Source: Uranotaenia lowii
Taxonomy: Eukaryota; Arthropoda; Insecta; Diptera; Culicidae
Assembly: GCF_029784155.1 (NCBI RefSeq)
Contig: NC_073692.1
Coordinates: forward strand, 426,417,324 to 426,481,323
Direction: 5' to 3'
Length of the DNA: 64,000 nucleotides
The notes beneath the pieces are model-generated. The model did not search any database and was not told the origin of the DNA. It was given only the letters and a program-made list of their open reading frames with translations. The first letter of the stretch is position 1. Every line of letters starts with the position of its first letter. Shown here one piece after another: positions 43,246 to 56,376 of this stretch. Position numbers and translations under genes: made by a program.

Positions 43246-45431
43246 CGCTATATCTCGAAACCGGAATGTCTTACAAAAATCAAATGTGCTAGAAAAATGT
43301 GCCAAGTAACTAGAACAAATCAACAATGCTGTTATCCCAACAAGTTAAAAAAAAATTCCTAGTTATTGAACTTTGTTTGAAAAATTTAACAAAATGTGAT
43401 TGGTCGATCCTTTTTTTATCACTTTAAAATGTTTCTCACATGAAAGAAAAATGTTTATTCCAATGTGTCAATCGATAAGTATAATATGAACTTCATAGTA
43501 CCACATTACCAAAGCAATAGTATACTCTCATTTTGTTAGGAAAAGTTTTCCAAAATGTATGTTATGGGTATAATTGATCCCTTGAGTCCAAAAGATGTAT
43601 TTTTCCTCTGAACTGATCTTGACCATTGGTTATCATGAAATAACTAATATGTGTCCAATAGCCAACAGTGATTATCTATTTAATAGGACTCAAAATACTG
43701 TATTTATCAAAAAACTAGAAAATTGCGCCTTAAAGTATGCAATGACCCTATGAGAGTAGACAAACTTTTAGTAGTCTTTTTGTCTGATACTTATAAACTG
43801 TGAAATGAGAAGTGATATGGCAAAAAAAAAATTCAACTCACCATTGGATTTTGCTAGATTTTTGCCAAGGGTTAGGGCACCCTGATTAAAGGATCAAGTC
43901 TCCTTTAACTTGAAAATATTACATTTTTTTTCGTCTCACGAAAATGCTTCTAGTTCATCTGTCACTTATACTCTTTTACATAGGGGTTGAACCCCCTTCC
44001 TCCTTGAGGGTCCAAAAAAGCTAGCGAGGTATTATACTCTACACTCAAAATTTTAAATTCATAATCAAATTATTAGAATAGATTTTCTCCCTTGTTCATA
44101 GAAGTTCAGGACTGGATATAAAAATTTAAATTAATTTAAACCAATTTTGGAGGTTCTGGTAAAATATTCCCATAACCAACGATGTATTTCTATTTTTGTA
44201 TTTCAAATTCTGTAGTTCAGTTTCGGATTCTTGATTTTCAGTTCGAATAATCATAAGAAATTAGAAATGAAAAGCTGCTTTAAAATCCTGGTTCAAATTT
44301 GGTTTTGCATATCAAATTTGAATCATGTTTTTCGATAATCATATCTATGTATGTTCAATAATATGATAATCGTTTCCGAATATTGAAAATAGAAAAAAAA
44401 ATGTTTTTTTTATTCGAGTTCGAAGTTTTTAAACTTAATGCTTAGACAAAATAAAAAACATTCCAAATGGCGATCCAAAATGAAAAAAATCAGATTAAAA
44501 TTCAGCATTTTTGTACATTTTAGAAATCGTTTAGAAATTCGGAAACAGATTAACAGTTCAATTTTGGAATTTATGTTCAGAATTCAGATTTAGAATGCAG
44601 ATTCAAAATACAGAAACAGATTTAGCTTGTCAATGAGTTTTACGATCAACATAGTTTGTACACACAATCCAACTGAAAATCACAAATCATACACAGTTTT
44701 TAATTATGGAATTGAGTCAAAGAAACATGTACCTTGATCCGAATTTTTTTCTCTCTCTTTTAATTAAAATTTGATGTAAATATAAAGGTTAAAATCGGTA
44801 AATTTGCAAAAGAGTTTGGAAAAATTGAGCTTGTTTGATTTGAGTACAGATTTAGTTTTTTTTAAATAAAATTGAAGGCTCTCTTAAAAAACTTTGCTCA
44901 ATTTTTTGCTCAAATCAAACCTGTTTGATCTACCAGACACAGATTTTAACCATCGATAAATGTGAATACCATATTTTGTGACTAAAGGTTTCATTATAAA
45001 AATTTAGCTCACCTTTTAGGTTTAGAACCAATTTTCTCAAGTTACCATTTCATACGAAAACCATTCATGTAAAAGCACTTAAAAATGAATAATCATTTGT
45101 TTTGTTTATGTTTTCGACCGTAGATGTGTATAGAAATTTCAATTAAGCTTTTTTCGGTCTTGGATGTAGATCAAACAACTATTGTTTTTGAAATACCCGA
45201 CGTTTCGAACAGTTTTGTTGGTCTTTTTCAAGGGAACTAGAAGTTTTATTACAGAAATTGTGTTATGAGCGTTGTTAAAGATTTATAAAAATAATAATTT
45301 GTTTCATTTTTTCTATTCGTGCATTGTTGGGCAAAAACCACGGATAACAACCAGTCACCAAAACCTCCCCCGTGATACGGTTCATTCTACGACCGTGCCC
45401 CTTTGGTTCCAAGAGCCTCATATGGTTTGCC
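43246..45431. other. AT-rich intergenic DNA
   Basis: No gene seen. 45150-45245 has a GACGTTTCGAAC...CTTTTTCAAGG segment. On the minus strand this reads CCTTGAAAAAGACC then TTCGAAACGTCGGG, of a kind seen at the ends of Penelope-like elements. Otherwise short AT-rich ORFs only. Confidence 0.4.
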
Positions 45432-46640
45432 AAACCTTATTTATTTATTTAACAATCTTTGCAGATGCTTCCTATTCTAGATTTGAAAACAGATTTCGAA
45501 ATATTAAAATCGAATTCACTAGCAACTTCATTAAATCTAACACAACATACATCTAAAGGGTTGTTTTGACCGTATTGAGTTCGACGATGAGAGAGTCTCA
45601 GCAATTCCTGGGATCGGGTAGTCCTCAGAGGAGCATTAAACGGTAGAAGTGATAACAGTTCTGGACAATCCACGTTATTCTGCAAGATATCGAAAATGAA
45701 GAGTCGTTGTAAGAATACGCGCCTTGATGCCAGCGTCGGTAGATTAAGTAGCAAGCAACTTTGTTCGTAAGGCGGAAGTTCAAGGGCGTCGTTCCAAGGT
45801 AGCTGGCGTAGAGCGTATCTGACGAAGCATCGTTGCACTCTCTCTATTTTTTTCGATTGCACCGCCTGATATGGTGCCCAAATTTGCACTCCAAATTCGA
45901 TAATGCTACGCACAAGAGCACAATACAGTGATTTCAGGCTGTAGAAGTCACTAAAAAACTGCGTGTTCCGTCGTATGAAACCAAGAACTGCGAAACTTTT
46001 GGCTACTGTCGTGGAAATATGCTGGGAGAAGTTGAGCTTGTTGTCTAGAGTGATGCCAAGGTCTTTCACGACCGATGTGCGATTCAAGTTAGTCGTTGAC
46101 ATTTTGTACTCGAAAGTGATGGGACTTCGTTGTCGAGTGAACGTGATGGTAGTACATTTGGTAATATTCGGAGTCATGCCGTTTTGATGGCACCAATCTA
46201 GCAGACTGTCAATGTCCTTTTGGAGAGCGCAGCAGTCGACTAACGAAGAAATAGTTCGGAAAATTTTGAGGTCGTCGGCGTACAGCAGTTTTTCTGACTC
46301 AAGAGTAGCAGTCAAATCGTTGATAAAGAGAAGGAATATCAGAGGTCCCAGGTGACTTCCCTGAGGCACTCCCGAGGTAATTTTGAAAGGTGTCGAGTAA
46401 ACAGAGCCCAGTCTTACGAAAGCAGTTCGGCCTACAAGATACGAGGTTATCCAATTGCAGAGCCAATCAGGAAACCCCAATCGCCGCAATTTTTCAACAG
46501 CCAATTCATGCGGTACCTTGTCGAAAGCCTTACTCAGGTCTACGTACACGGCGTCAACTTGTTTACGTTTATCAAGCCTGTCAACTAATTTCGATACGTA
46601 CGTCATGAGGTACCATTGCCTTTTTCGGTTAAATCATGTC
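45432..46640 (-). mobile_element. CR1/Jockey-like non-LTR retrotransposon, 5'-truncated
   Basis: The minus strand carries the RT to the stop codon and then a TAAATAAATAAATAA tail (45434-45449). The 5' border is near 46640, inside the RT. No clear target duplication was found. The same family is present at 25174-26015. Confidence 0.88.
45449..46606 (-). pseudogene. Reverse transcriptase, CR1/Jockey-like, 385 intact codons
   Basis: An uninterrupted frame with the RT motifs in order: DAVYVDLSKAFDKVPHEL (motif A, about residue 20), RLGFPDWLCNWITSYL, TSGVPQGSHLGPLIFLLFIN (motif B, about residue 80), LLYADDLKIF (motif C, about 110), DWCHQNGMTPNITKC, VKDLGITLDNKLNF, and the C-terminal SLYCALVRSIIEFGVQIWAPY. 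It ends KDC followed by the tail. All RT aspartates visible here are kept. The endonuclease, ORF1 and the first RT motifs are missing, so the copy is dead on arrival. It would have copied its own RNA into target DNA. The intact frame suggests a fairly recent insertion. Confidence 0.88.
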
Positions 46641-49600
46641 TCCGTTTCATGGAGTTCGAGGTGTCTTTTTTATTACAAATTTATAAAAAAAATCAATACC
46701 AAAATATTATTTTGAAATTTTTTTATTGAGAACAATTTTCAATAATTTCGGGTTCAACGATTTGAGGTGGATGTGAGTAGTTAAGTAAGCTAAGCTAGGC
46801 TAAGTTCAAATAACACTCCACTCAGATAGCTCCGGTCAAATTCGACGACAGATTTTAAACCCTGAAAAAATTTCACATATGATTTAATAAGTATTACCTA
46901 TTCTAAGTCCTTAAACCTTTGACTTCGAATTATTTTGAATTTTATTTTTTTCCTATGTGCATTGTATCTCTGGAATTGATATTTTTTAAGAACATCTAGG
47001 CAAAATCTGCCTCTTTGTTTTGATGAAGGATAAAAAATTGATTTATAATCAGATTTCGTGTAGGTTAATTAGTTTTAGTTTTAGTAACAATGATCGATTT
47101 CACTCAAAGCTGATCAATTAAAAAAAATTACACACCGAAACACCAAAAACAGTCAAGTTAGATTGAATTCTGGGTACTGAGTGAAAGTGCCTGAAGCTAT
47201 ATTTAAACAATGCCAAACAGATAATAATAAAAGTTCCTGTAAGCACAATTTTGTTTTTTGCATTGCAAAGTTTTAAACTTAATTCAGCGTATGTTTAATT
47301 GAAATAATATTTAAATTATATTAAAAAAAATTTGAATGTGTGAAAATACCAACAGAATTAACAAGAAAGTACAAATTTCATCGAAATTTTTTCTTTTCAT
47401 CAATAAAGATCAAACAAGGCACAAAAGTGATACGAACTTCTGCATATTGAACAATGGTTGTCGATTTTCAAAAAATATTTTGTATGTCGATAAGTAAAAC
47501 GAAGAAATATCTCAGTGTGTGATAAGGGTTTCGATATTTTTCCTATGGCAACAATAAGTTTCAATGAAGCATCAAAATGCGAAAAGATGATGCCAAACCA
47601 AGACCTAAATAAGGCATTGAGAGGAAATTGAATGCATTATTTACTATTTGGTTTCATTTTTTCTAAAAACAAGGCACAAGGAATCATCAAGGTTTTATTT
47701 ACTTTTCATTGAGTAGAAAAGTGAGATGAAAATGATATCATGATTTGGTGTTCCAGTTTCAGCAATAAAACAATAATTTTATAAAAATTTGAACGTACTG
47801 AAAACAAACATACAATTTAGTCGTTAACGCTCAGGCTCAGATCTGAAATTAAGGTTATGATTTAAGGTTGAAAATAAATATTCCAGAAGACCTTTGCGAT
47901 AAAATTTTAGCAAATTATTGTAACATGCCTTGCTAGTGAAATTTGTTATCGTTTTGTCCAAATTAAGGTGATATAACAACAACAAAGTTTTGCAATCGCT
48001 TTTTATACGCGAATAACACCGATACCTTAAATTTTGGTTTCAATGAAGGTTCAATGATGCCTCGTTTGGCCAGTGTTTTTGAAAACTCTGTACAATACAT
48101 TAAAGTAGCATCGTTATGCCCTCAAAACTCTTTTTGAAACGTCGGAGTTGGCTTAGCAAGGCATCATTGAGATTTTAGTGAGACCTACATTTGGCATATT
48201 CAAGTTTTCCGTATATGAAAAGTGAGACACAAATTTTGGCATTGTAACACCTTAATTCGGGCAGTATGATACCGCATTTTGGTAGCAAAGCGTGATAGAA
48301 TAATTTGGTATAATGTTGCCAGAAAAGTCTGCTCGCGATAGAAAATATTTAGCTACATATTTCAATATACAATACACATTAAAATTATAAATTCTTCAAT
48401 CAACATCTTCTCTTAACTGTAAGTCTGCAACCTGCAACTATGAAAATATTGAAGTTTAAAAAAGTATCCTGGAAAAACATTTATTTATGTAATGTTCTTC
48501 TTTGTTATCTTAAATCTGTTGTAGATTTTGATGAATACCAACTTAGAAAAAAGTTGTTTCAAAAACTCGTGAAAATTCTTCAGCTATTTTTCTTTCCAAA
48601 ATCTACTAAAAATATAAAAAAACTATCCTAAAGTATTAGTATCCGTACCAGATCAATATTTTTGAGCTTTGGTAAGTAACAACTTGGTTTTTATTTAAAC
48701 TAAAAAAAGGCGCATAAAACATCGTTTACCATTCTAAATAGGAAAGACGAAGCTAAGAACTCCCCATGTGAAAATCTAAAAACCTTCTCGTGTGTGTCGT
48801 CACGGGTGAAAAAAAGATGCTCTGTCTGGACACCATATTCAATTTATTTAGCACTGCATTTTGACATCAAGGGCTCCGTGTAGGTACAACGTACAGAGAC
48901 AAACCGAAAAGTGTCCCATGTCGCTGACCGAAAACGACACTCTGGCTGTACGATTTGGGGTGATATATTATGTACTGGCACAGTTTGTAGGGCGTAGGAT
49001 GGTTCAATCTTTTAAACTTCTCTGAATATTGTAACCGTAAATGTTTGACAAAATAGTTAACGTTGCTTGTTAAACTGTAAGAACCTTGCTACTAATTTCG
49101 ATTAAAATCCAAGAATCGGATCCTGAACAACGATCGTAAATCCTTCTAAACATTTTGAAATTATATTTTGAAATCTGAACCTAAGTGATGAAGTTTCGTT
49201 ATTCTGCATCAAATTTAGGAATTATGATTCTTATGTTTGTTCCACTTTTTTCTGAGATTTCAACAATTTCCCATTTTCATCCTTCAATTCCAAAAGCTGG
49301 AAGTTAGCTTTCGAAACACCCTATAGTGGCCACCAAGCTTCACACAGCTGACAGACCAAGCAAAGGGCCTTCCGGTGGTTGAATGCTTTTTCACAGACAG
49401 AAACTCTTCCGGAGTGTTTTCAGATTTCACCACATGCGACTGGATGGACGAGAATCGGAAAAATTCTAGAGTACATTGCACACAGCATTTGGGGCAGCAT
49501 CGCAATAACTAGGAAGGAACTACCAACCTATGCTTTCTTTTTATTTTTCAACTTTCGTTCAAATTTGACTTGAAACATCCGCATCTGACTGGATCAAGCA

Positions 49601-49991
49601 GGAGTAATTGCATTGTCGGAGAAATATTGGTTTTGTCTGATCAAATTGTCACGTTTTGAAGTGTTCTCCTGGCACGGGACACTTGAGGGCATTCATTTGG
49701 GCGCTTGGGGTGTTTTTTTTGGATAACAACTATGTTTGGTCAATTTATTTTGAACAATGAAAAGCATAGTAAACTGGGGATCTTCGAACAAAAAAGGTAC
49801 CTATTTTGTTTTCAAGCACCTCGCGCCTGATAAATTCTTGTAAACTATAATTTCTTAAGTTAAAAAAATTCGAGTAACCGAATTGTATAAACCGTTTTTA
49901 GATCACATTACTCTGAAAGCCTCATTTCACCAGATTTTTCCGATGTTTTTATGAATAGCTGGATACAGGATAATGAGCAATTTGTGTTTAG
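46641..49991. other. Intergenic DNA with a 3' AAGCT-family fragment
   Basis: 46735-46800 matches the 3' end of copy B (GATTTGAGGTGGATGTGAGTAG then TAAGCTAAGCTAGGCTAAG), plus orientation. 47470-48330 repeats words such as GATGCCTCG, GGCATCATTGAG and AAGCATCAAAATG, probably an old element. 49310-49510 has mixed frames and no known protein. Confidence 0.4.
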
Positions 49992-50151
49992 GTTCAAGTA
50001 AATCTACCGTGCGAAAACATTATGTATTGAATAAGTTGTATTATTTCGCTTTTCTTCGAAATAATACAACTTATCCATTATAGAGGCAAAAAAGCTAGCT
50101 GTTTTCTTCGAAATAATACAACTTCTTTTTCCACGGTAGATTTTCTTGACC
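49992..50151. repeat. Nested inverted repeat of about 160 bp (MITE-like)
   Basis: Outer ends TTCAAGTAAATCTACCGTG (left) and CACGGTAGATTTTCTTGA (right) are inverted. Inside, AATAAGTTGTATTATTTCG (50030-50048) pairs with CGAAATAATACAACTTAT (50055-50073). A third copy of CGAAATAATACAACTT follows at about 50108. No target duplication was fixed. Confidence 0.65.
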
Positions 50152-52229
50152 CCATCATAAATTTTCTTATCTCGTCAAGATCTTCGAACCGTAGATTTCT
50201 AGCTGATTTTCATCAAAAAGCCTAGTGATGAAGAATAGAACTATTCCACATCATAAATAGAGGAAAGCCATTAAATATGTGTTTGTGTAACTTTGTATTA
50301 AGTTTACATTGGAAATTAATGGATTTTTTTTGCTAATTTGCATGTAGTGTTTATTTTTATAGGCCATTTTACACAGAATAATACAGGTTTTTGGAAATTT
50401 TTTCTCAAAATAAATAGTGCCTTGCCCTTGAAATATAACTCTCTTTGTTATATCTTACATATTGACGAGATTAAACAAATACAGGAAACATATTTTGACT
50501 CTATATAAATATCGTCAACATTTTTATGTGGAACGAAATTTCAACAATAGAGGAGCGTGCCGCGTACGGTGGACTTGACAATCCGCTGGAGCTCATATAA
50601 TTGGTTTACGGTAAAAAATTTCCATAACAAAAGGTATGATGGGCCATTATTGGATTACCTTTCAATTTGAGCAATAAAAATTATTCTGTCCAGTTGATTT
50701 TGAATTATCGTTATTTTAATTTGTATTCGAACTTATTGAACACCCTGTATAGTTTCTCTCCCTTATATTATCCGAGTTAGGCAAGCTTTTACCTAGTAAT
50801 GTAATGTGGACTTGTGCAAAATTAGGTGACAATCTGTCAAGTGGTTTTTCAGATAGCGTCCAATACAGATGTTCTTTGACAGAACTGTTTTGGGCAGGAT
50901 CGAGAAAAGTCCAGAATAGTTCCAGTGGGAGACCCAAAAACAGTTGGAAATCAACTATTAGAACAAAGTTTACATGGTGAATCGTTTAAGAAGTCCTAGA
51001 GGAACCAATAGCAAAAATTTCAATAAAAGTGAAAACTATTGATTCCATGAAGTGAGAGAAATGTGAGAGAATTTTTCAAGCTCAATCCGAAAATTTGAAT
51101 AAAGGAAGTGATAAAAAAGTCAAATTTTTCTGACTGGTTCGTCTAGCTAACTTATAAATAGGCCCATTTCTACAAGGTAGAAAAGCTGCCCACCGGTGAA
51201 ATAAACAAAGTACGGTGGTCAAATCGTGCGCAAAATATGGGGGGGGGGGGGGGGAGATATCTTGAAAAAAAAATGTAATGGTCAGTAAAACGAACTCTTT
51301 ACCGGGCACCTGGCAGATTTCAAATAAGAAACTTTTCGTTTAAAAGTCGAGCCTGTATTTTTCGAAGATAAACGAGAAGAAAAAATTGGAAAAATTAAAG
51401 TCTTGTACTTGAATAGGTGACCGAACTGTGGAAATTACAAATTACTTAGTCTTTCAAAACGATTGACACGATGAATGACTTAAAGTACAAAGAAAACTGC
51501 CTCCAAATGCTACCCTTTTCTCTGTACTTCAATCGGTTCCACAAAGTTAATACTCTGTTTAAGTTGGATCTGGAATCGTACTATTACGCAAAAACGGTGG
51601 TGGAGTGATAAAAAGTCACATATCTTGTTTTTGTGCCGAAGGAGGACAATCTGCTAAATTGGTTATAACTTCGACAAAATTGAAATCATTGATTTCAATT
51701 CAAGAATCAACTTTCTCAAAGACCCCGAACAATTCCCCCCCCCCCCCCCCTGCGAAAAACGATAAATGAATTTTCTGAATTGTGGGAATTTCAAATATAA
51801 TTTCAGAACATCCTAACAAAGTAAATTTTGTTATTTCTCAAAGCATACCTAAATCTTAACGTATAGCGGTTTTTTAAAAAAATGTTTAGCACTAAACATA
51901 CCGACACTTAGAGCAAGTTCACTGGTGTTGGGAAAAAAGGGGTAGAAATTTTGACATTTTGAAAATTTTACCATGAAAAAGGGTTTTCAAGAAAAAATTT
52001 GGCGAAAACACTATTATAATAGGAGTTGTAGACATTTGAAGTTCAAAATATATCATTTGTCTCCCTCCGGTACATTAAGTGTTAATAAAACAGAAAAATA
52101 TATTTCAAACACTGAGAAATGTCTACCAGTATTATTATTAAAAATAATAACTTTATCTAGTTTGGTTTTGATGTTATTTGTCTGTAAATTGAGCATCAAT
52201 TGTGTTCAAAGGTCAAAAGACTGGCACTA

Positions 52230-52340
52230 ATGATAAGCAGACGATTCTTAGTGCACAGAATTGGTGCTCTCTCTTCAAATCATCAATAACGGCGCCGGCC
52301 ACGTCCTAATAGTCAAAAGATAGGTTGGAAAGGGGAGAAA
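52230..52340 (-). mobile_element. AAGCT-tailed retroposon family, internal fragment
   Basis: The minus strand reads TTGACTATTAGGACGTGGCCGGCGCCGTTATTG in family order, as at 32605-32630 (shared GGACGTGGCCGGCGC). No tail retained. Confidence 0.6.
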
Positions 52341-52954
52341 GAATTGAAATAATAATTTCATGCTTCAGAACCGAGGTCACTTCTGCATCCTAGCGAAATA
52401 ATTTTGATTTAAGAAATTTGGTTAAAGGATATGATCAACAGACCCCTATACCCTACGCTACTCACAATTGCCTTCATTTGGAAATAAACGAGCTGTTTGT
52501 TTAAATTTAAATGTAGAAAAATAGATCTATTGATAAGCTTTTTTTTGTGAAGTTATGTATTACCTGAACCTGGCCTTTCTAAGGTGTAAAACTGCTGTTC
52601 TCCTGTATCATCCACTAACTATCTTATTTAGAATAGTTGAATAAGTAAATAAAAACTAGTTCCGTGTCTAACGCTTGAAACATACATAAACATATGTAAT
52701 CCAGTTTATTCGGCCAATATCCAGGTAAATACCGGGTATATTGAAATTTAAAAAATATAAAGAAAGCGAGAAAAACATTGAACATTCTTTGAAACTTTAA
52801 GTTTTGTAGAGCTTTGCAGGGAATAAAATAAATAAAGGCATACACTTTAGGAGTATAAATAAGTAAAAATTAATGTTAGCTTTTCGATTATTGAAATTTG
52901 CGTTGGTATATACACTCTACGTCCTTTTTACGAAGATTAATTTTGAAAAAAAAA

Positions 52955-53020
52955 TTGCTCGAAAATCGGACGCTGTTGAGACCAGAAGGTGCGTCCGACT
53001 ACTGAAAGCGTCCGATTTTC
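52955..53020. repeat. Short inverted repeat (hairpin)
   Basis: CGAAAATCGGACGCT near 52956 pairs with AGCGTCCGATTTTCG near 53005. An inner GGACGCT / GGTGCGTCC pairing adds structure. Probably a tiny MITE. Confidence 0.6.
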
Positions 53021-53999
53021 GGGAATAATAACGTTATTCTGTTTGAACATCCTGTTTATCATCTTTAAGTTGACAATTTAATGAAAGTTAGACGAATATG
53101 AGAAAATGAAACTGAATATTGAAGAACAAAAAATGCTATAAATGTTGAAGAAAAAATATGACTGCCTGACTTCATTGTAGTTGGGCTAAGCATCAAGCAT
53201 CGGGCTCAAATAATAAACAACTAACTAAAGGTAGGAAGGAATCTTTGGAATTTTTGGAGAAAACATTTCATCAGCCAAACAATTTTAAGAAAATTTTCAT
53301 CTATAGTGTGACTACTGTATAATTGCTTAAATTGAACCGATCTACAATGCTGAGTTCCTCTAAGTGGAATTGTGAATTTCATTGAGTGATTCTCTAAACA
53401 CGAATATGTCTATGTTGTTTATTTTATCTTCTTTCTGAAACATTTGATTCCCACTCTCTCTGAATTTTGCTACTCAATTTTGTATTTGAAATGAGGGAAA
53501 ATGAGGGAAACATTGACATCATCAATAATGTAATGAAAAACATATTAATTTCTATCTAGGAATTGTTCTTAATCAGAGAATTTTGGATGGTGTTAGTTTT
53601 TAAATAAAATGCGAATTCATTTTTTTTTTTAGGTATTTACAATTATTGTTTGAAGTTAACAGACATTAAGGTAATGTGAAGGCAATATGCTGAACTCATT
53701 TCCAGCTCCTTTTGAGTTTAAAATACCTCTAAGACGGTATATGGTAAAAATTGATTAATAGGAACCTCCTGAGAAAAATTGCCCGTGCCTCCCGACGCCC
53801 GGCTCTGATTATCACCATACATTATTCCATGGAAGGTATAAAAGTCAAATTAGGTATATTACCAATCGTTGTCAATATCTTTGAGTATTTCAGTGTATAA
53901 AATAAGACAAAACTAGATTCTACATAGACATTCGCTTATGTTGCGCTAGGTGCAGCATCCGCCTGCATCTACATACATATACTGCCATTTAGGGTAAAT

Positions 54000-55480
54000 T
54001 AATTTCCACATTATCGCCCATCCCTCGGAGCTGAAAATTTACAAACTACTTTTCGCAAAAATTATGCAGCAGTTAGTCTGCTGGCTAGGTAGGTAAGTAG
54101 GTAGGTGCATATTCGCAAGCACTCGGTGGCAGCATCTTTCCCGCTCTGTTTTTATCGTTTATGATTATTATGATAACTTACCCAAGCTGCTAGTCGACGG
54201 TAGTTTTTACAACTTTCGCCCCGAAACGACGCGGCTGACATAGAAGTAGGTTCCTAGCAATTTTTGTGGCCCAAGTCATAGCCAGATTGATGGCGAATTC
54301 TCACTTACTCATTGGGAAAGGGGAGGAAGCAAGATGACGGGGTTCAGAAGTCGGATGTTGGTCCAACGGAGCGGAAAAGGGAAAACAAAGCAAGATGTCC
54401 GGGTTGTTGGGTTTTTTGTTGAGCGCCAAACCACCATTAGTGAGGGAGAAGAAAAGTGCATAGATCGTGACGTGCTGATGCTGTTATTATTACATTTTGC
54501 CCCATTTGCATACGGCCACGACGGTGAAGCGGGTTGCGCGGATCATTCCCGGAACTGTCTGAAGGGATTTGTCGTCTCGTAACCATCTGATGGGCTTATA
54601 GGGTGAAGGCTCCTATGAAATGAGTGCAGATCGTATGGAGGCTTGGAATCGTCATGTCCATCGACAGGGATTTGAAAATAACAAAAAGCTTCATCTCCGC
54701 TACAGATACAATACAACGATGATGCACCATAGGACGAATGTTGGGTACACATACCCTGTGCCCTTGGAGTGATGCGCTTCAAACTTCAACCGGGTGGTGT
54801 GTGGTGAATGAGTTTGAAGTGCATTCGCTCGAGTGTGTTGTGCATGTGTATGTGCACTTTCGTGTCGTTTCAACAACATACGCCCTCTTCTGGTTCTTTC
54901 ATTTACTTATGAAATGTTGTTACACCGGAGATAGTGACAACAAAAACGGCACACGCTGGAAAATGCTTTTTCATCTTTTTCCCCTATGCAGCCATGTTCT
55001 CCTCCGAAGGGTTGGGATAAGGATGGAGGCATGGGGGAAAGGACCAGGCCGTGGTTAAGGGAGGCCCAACTATTTGCTGGCACCGAGCGACTGGTTGCAC
55101 ACTGGTTTTTACGGTAAAAACCTTCCGCCTAATGGGGTTCCGGTTCGAAGTTCTCCAAGCTAGGCAGAAACTAGTCTGCCCGCTAGAACAGACGGAGACA
55201 GAAGCACAGGAAGAAATTGTAGTTGGGGAGCTGATGTGGTGTGTAGCCCAAATTTTCTGCAAATACACTCTTACCAACCCATATGTGACTCCGACTCCTC
55301 CGTAGGACGATTTCGAAACGACTGGTTGTGGTGGTAGGAGAAAATTAAATTTAAATGCAATTAAAATTGCACTCGTGAGTAAAGAACAAATGTTACAACA
55401 GTTGTATGTCGGTCGAGTGTGCTTTCGAGCGAGCGAGTTGAGCGGGGTGTGTCTCGGAAGAAAAAGTGATATATGCGATC
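54000..55480. promoter_or_regulatory. GC-richer island, possible regulatory DNA or non-coding exon
   Basis: Composition and word complexity rise sharply against both flanks. It includes TTTATCGTTTATGATTATTATG (about 54150; homeodomain-like AT sites) and a TAGG microsatellite. Overlapping open frames on both strands reflect GC rather than a protein family I know. Confidence 0.22.
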
Positions 55481-56376
55481 AGCATCAGGCATCACAAGAT
55501 GACTTGGCTACATTCGTTTGATTTGGAGAACAGAAGGTTTCAGAAAATGCTCATCATAAGTATACATATTTATCTCGAGCAAAACGCAAAATTTTCAATT
55601 GACTGTATATAAACATTATCAAAAAATCAGATCTCATCGAACTGTTGATATTTTTGAACAAAAACAATATCAAAACCAAAAATGTTTATAATTGTCGACT
55701 ATGCTATCTGGAAGCTATGAAATTGTTCCCAAAATCCAAAAACTAGTTTTTCTGGGCTTTATTGCTGCCGCATGCCTCTGGAACGACAGAACGATTTAAG
55801 CGCCAATAGAGAGAACCATAATAGATTCCCAGTTCCATTTCGGATATCAGTCGTCGCATTGTTATGAAGATTTCCAAAACCTAACGGTTTTTAAGTGAGC
55901 TTTAGCAGTCAGGGATAAAAGATAACCTGAACAGTGTCAGACATTTGACTGCATCAGAAGTGTGACTCATTTGATAATAATTTCAACCTTACTAATAACA
56001 TTTTCACAAATATTGTAAAATAAGGTGAGCATGAGTGAAAATTTGTCACTACAAAATCTATGTCTTTTACATTTTTAAAAAATTATTCAAGACAGTTCTA
56101 GACTACGTAATGTTAAAAGCGGTTAACTATTTCTACCAACTCCATTCTAGTATCAGCTGCATTACTATTCATTCAAAGAGAAACAAAAAGCTGTAGATTC
56201 CGATTCCTTAGTCCTCAGGGTCGCACACTGCGAAAAAGGCTGTCCCCCAAGAGCTTGAGCTTGCTCTAAACCGGTCCACCAACGGCACTATCCAATGGCA
56301 CAATGATTGCACTCCATGATTCGTTCGAGATAATCAACATTGTACAATGAACCAAATGAAAGGTGATGGGTACAAG

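Larger units (their letters stand above)
50152..56245. other. Intergenic DNA, no supported gene
   Basis: Contains a G16 run (51239-51254) and a C16 run (51735-51750), an AAGCT-family fragment (52230-52340), a short hairpin (52955-53020), a GC-richer island (54000-55480) with a TAGG microsatellite (about 54086-54105), and otherwise AT-rich sequence. Long overlapping ORFs on both strands at 54334-55305 have no recognised domain. Confidence 0.4.

Noticed and set aside
50716..50760. Mariner-like end (AACACCCTGTATA) and a similar CACCCTATA at 49316
   Set aside because: No matching opposite end or transposase was found within several kb, so no element was called.
54334..55305. Long overlapping ORFs on both strands
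   Set aside because: No domain, signal or splice structure; they coincide with the GC-rich island.
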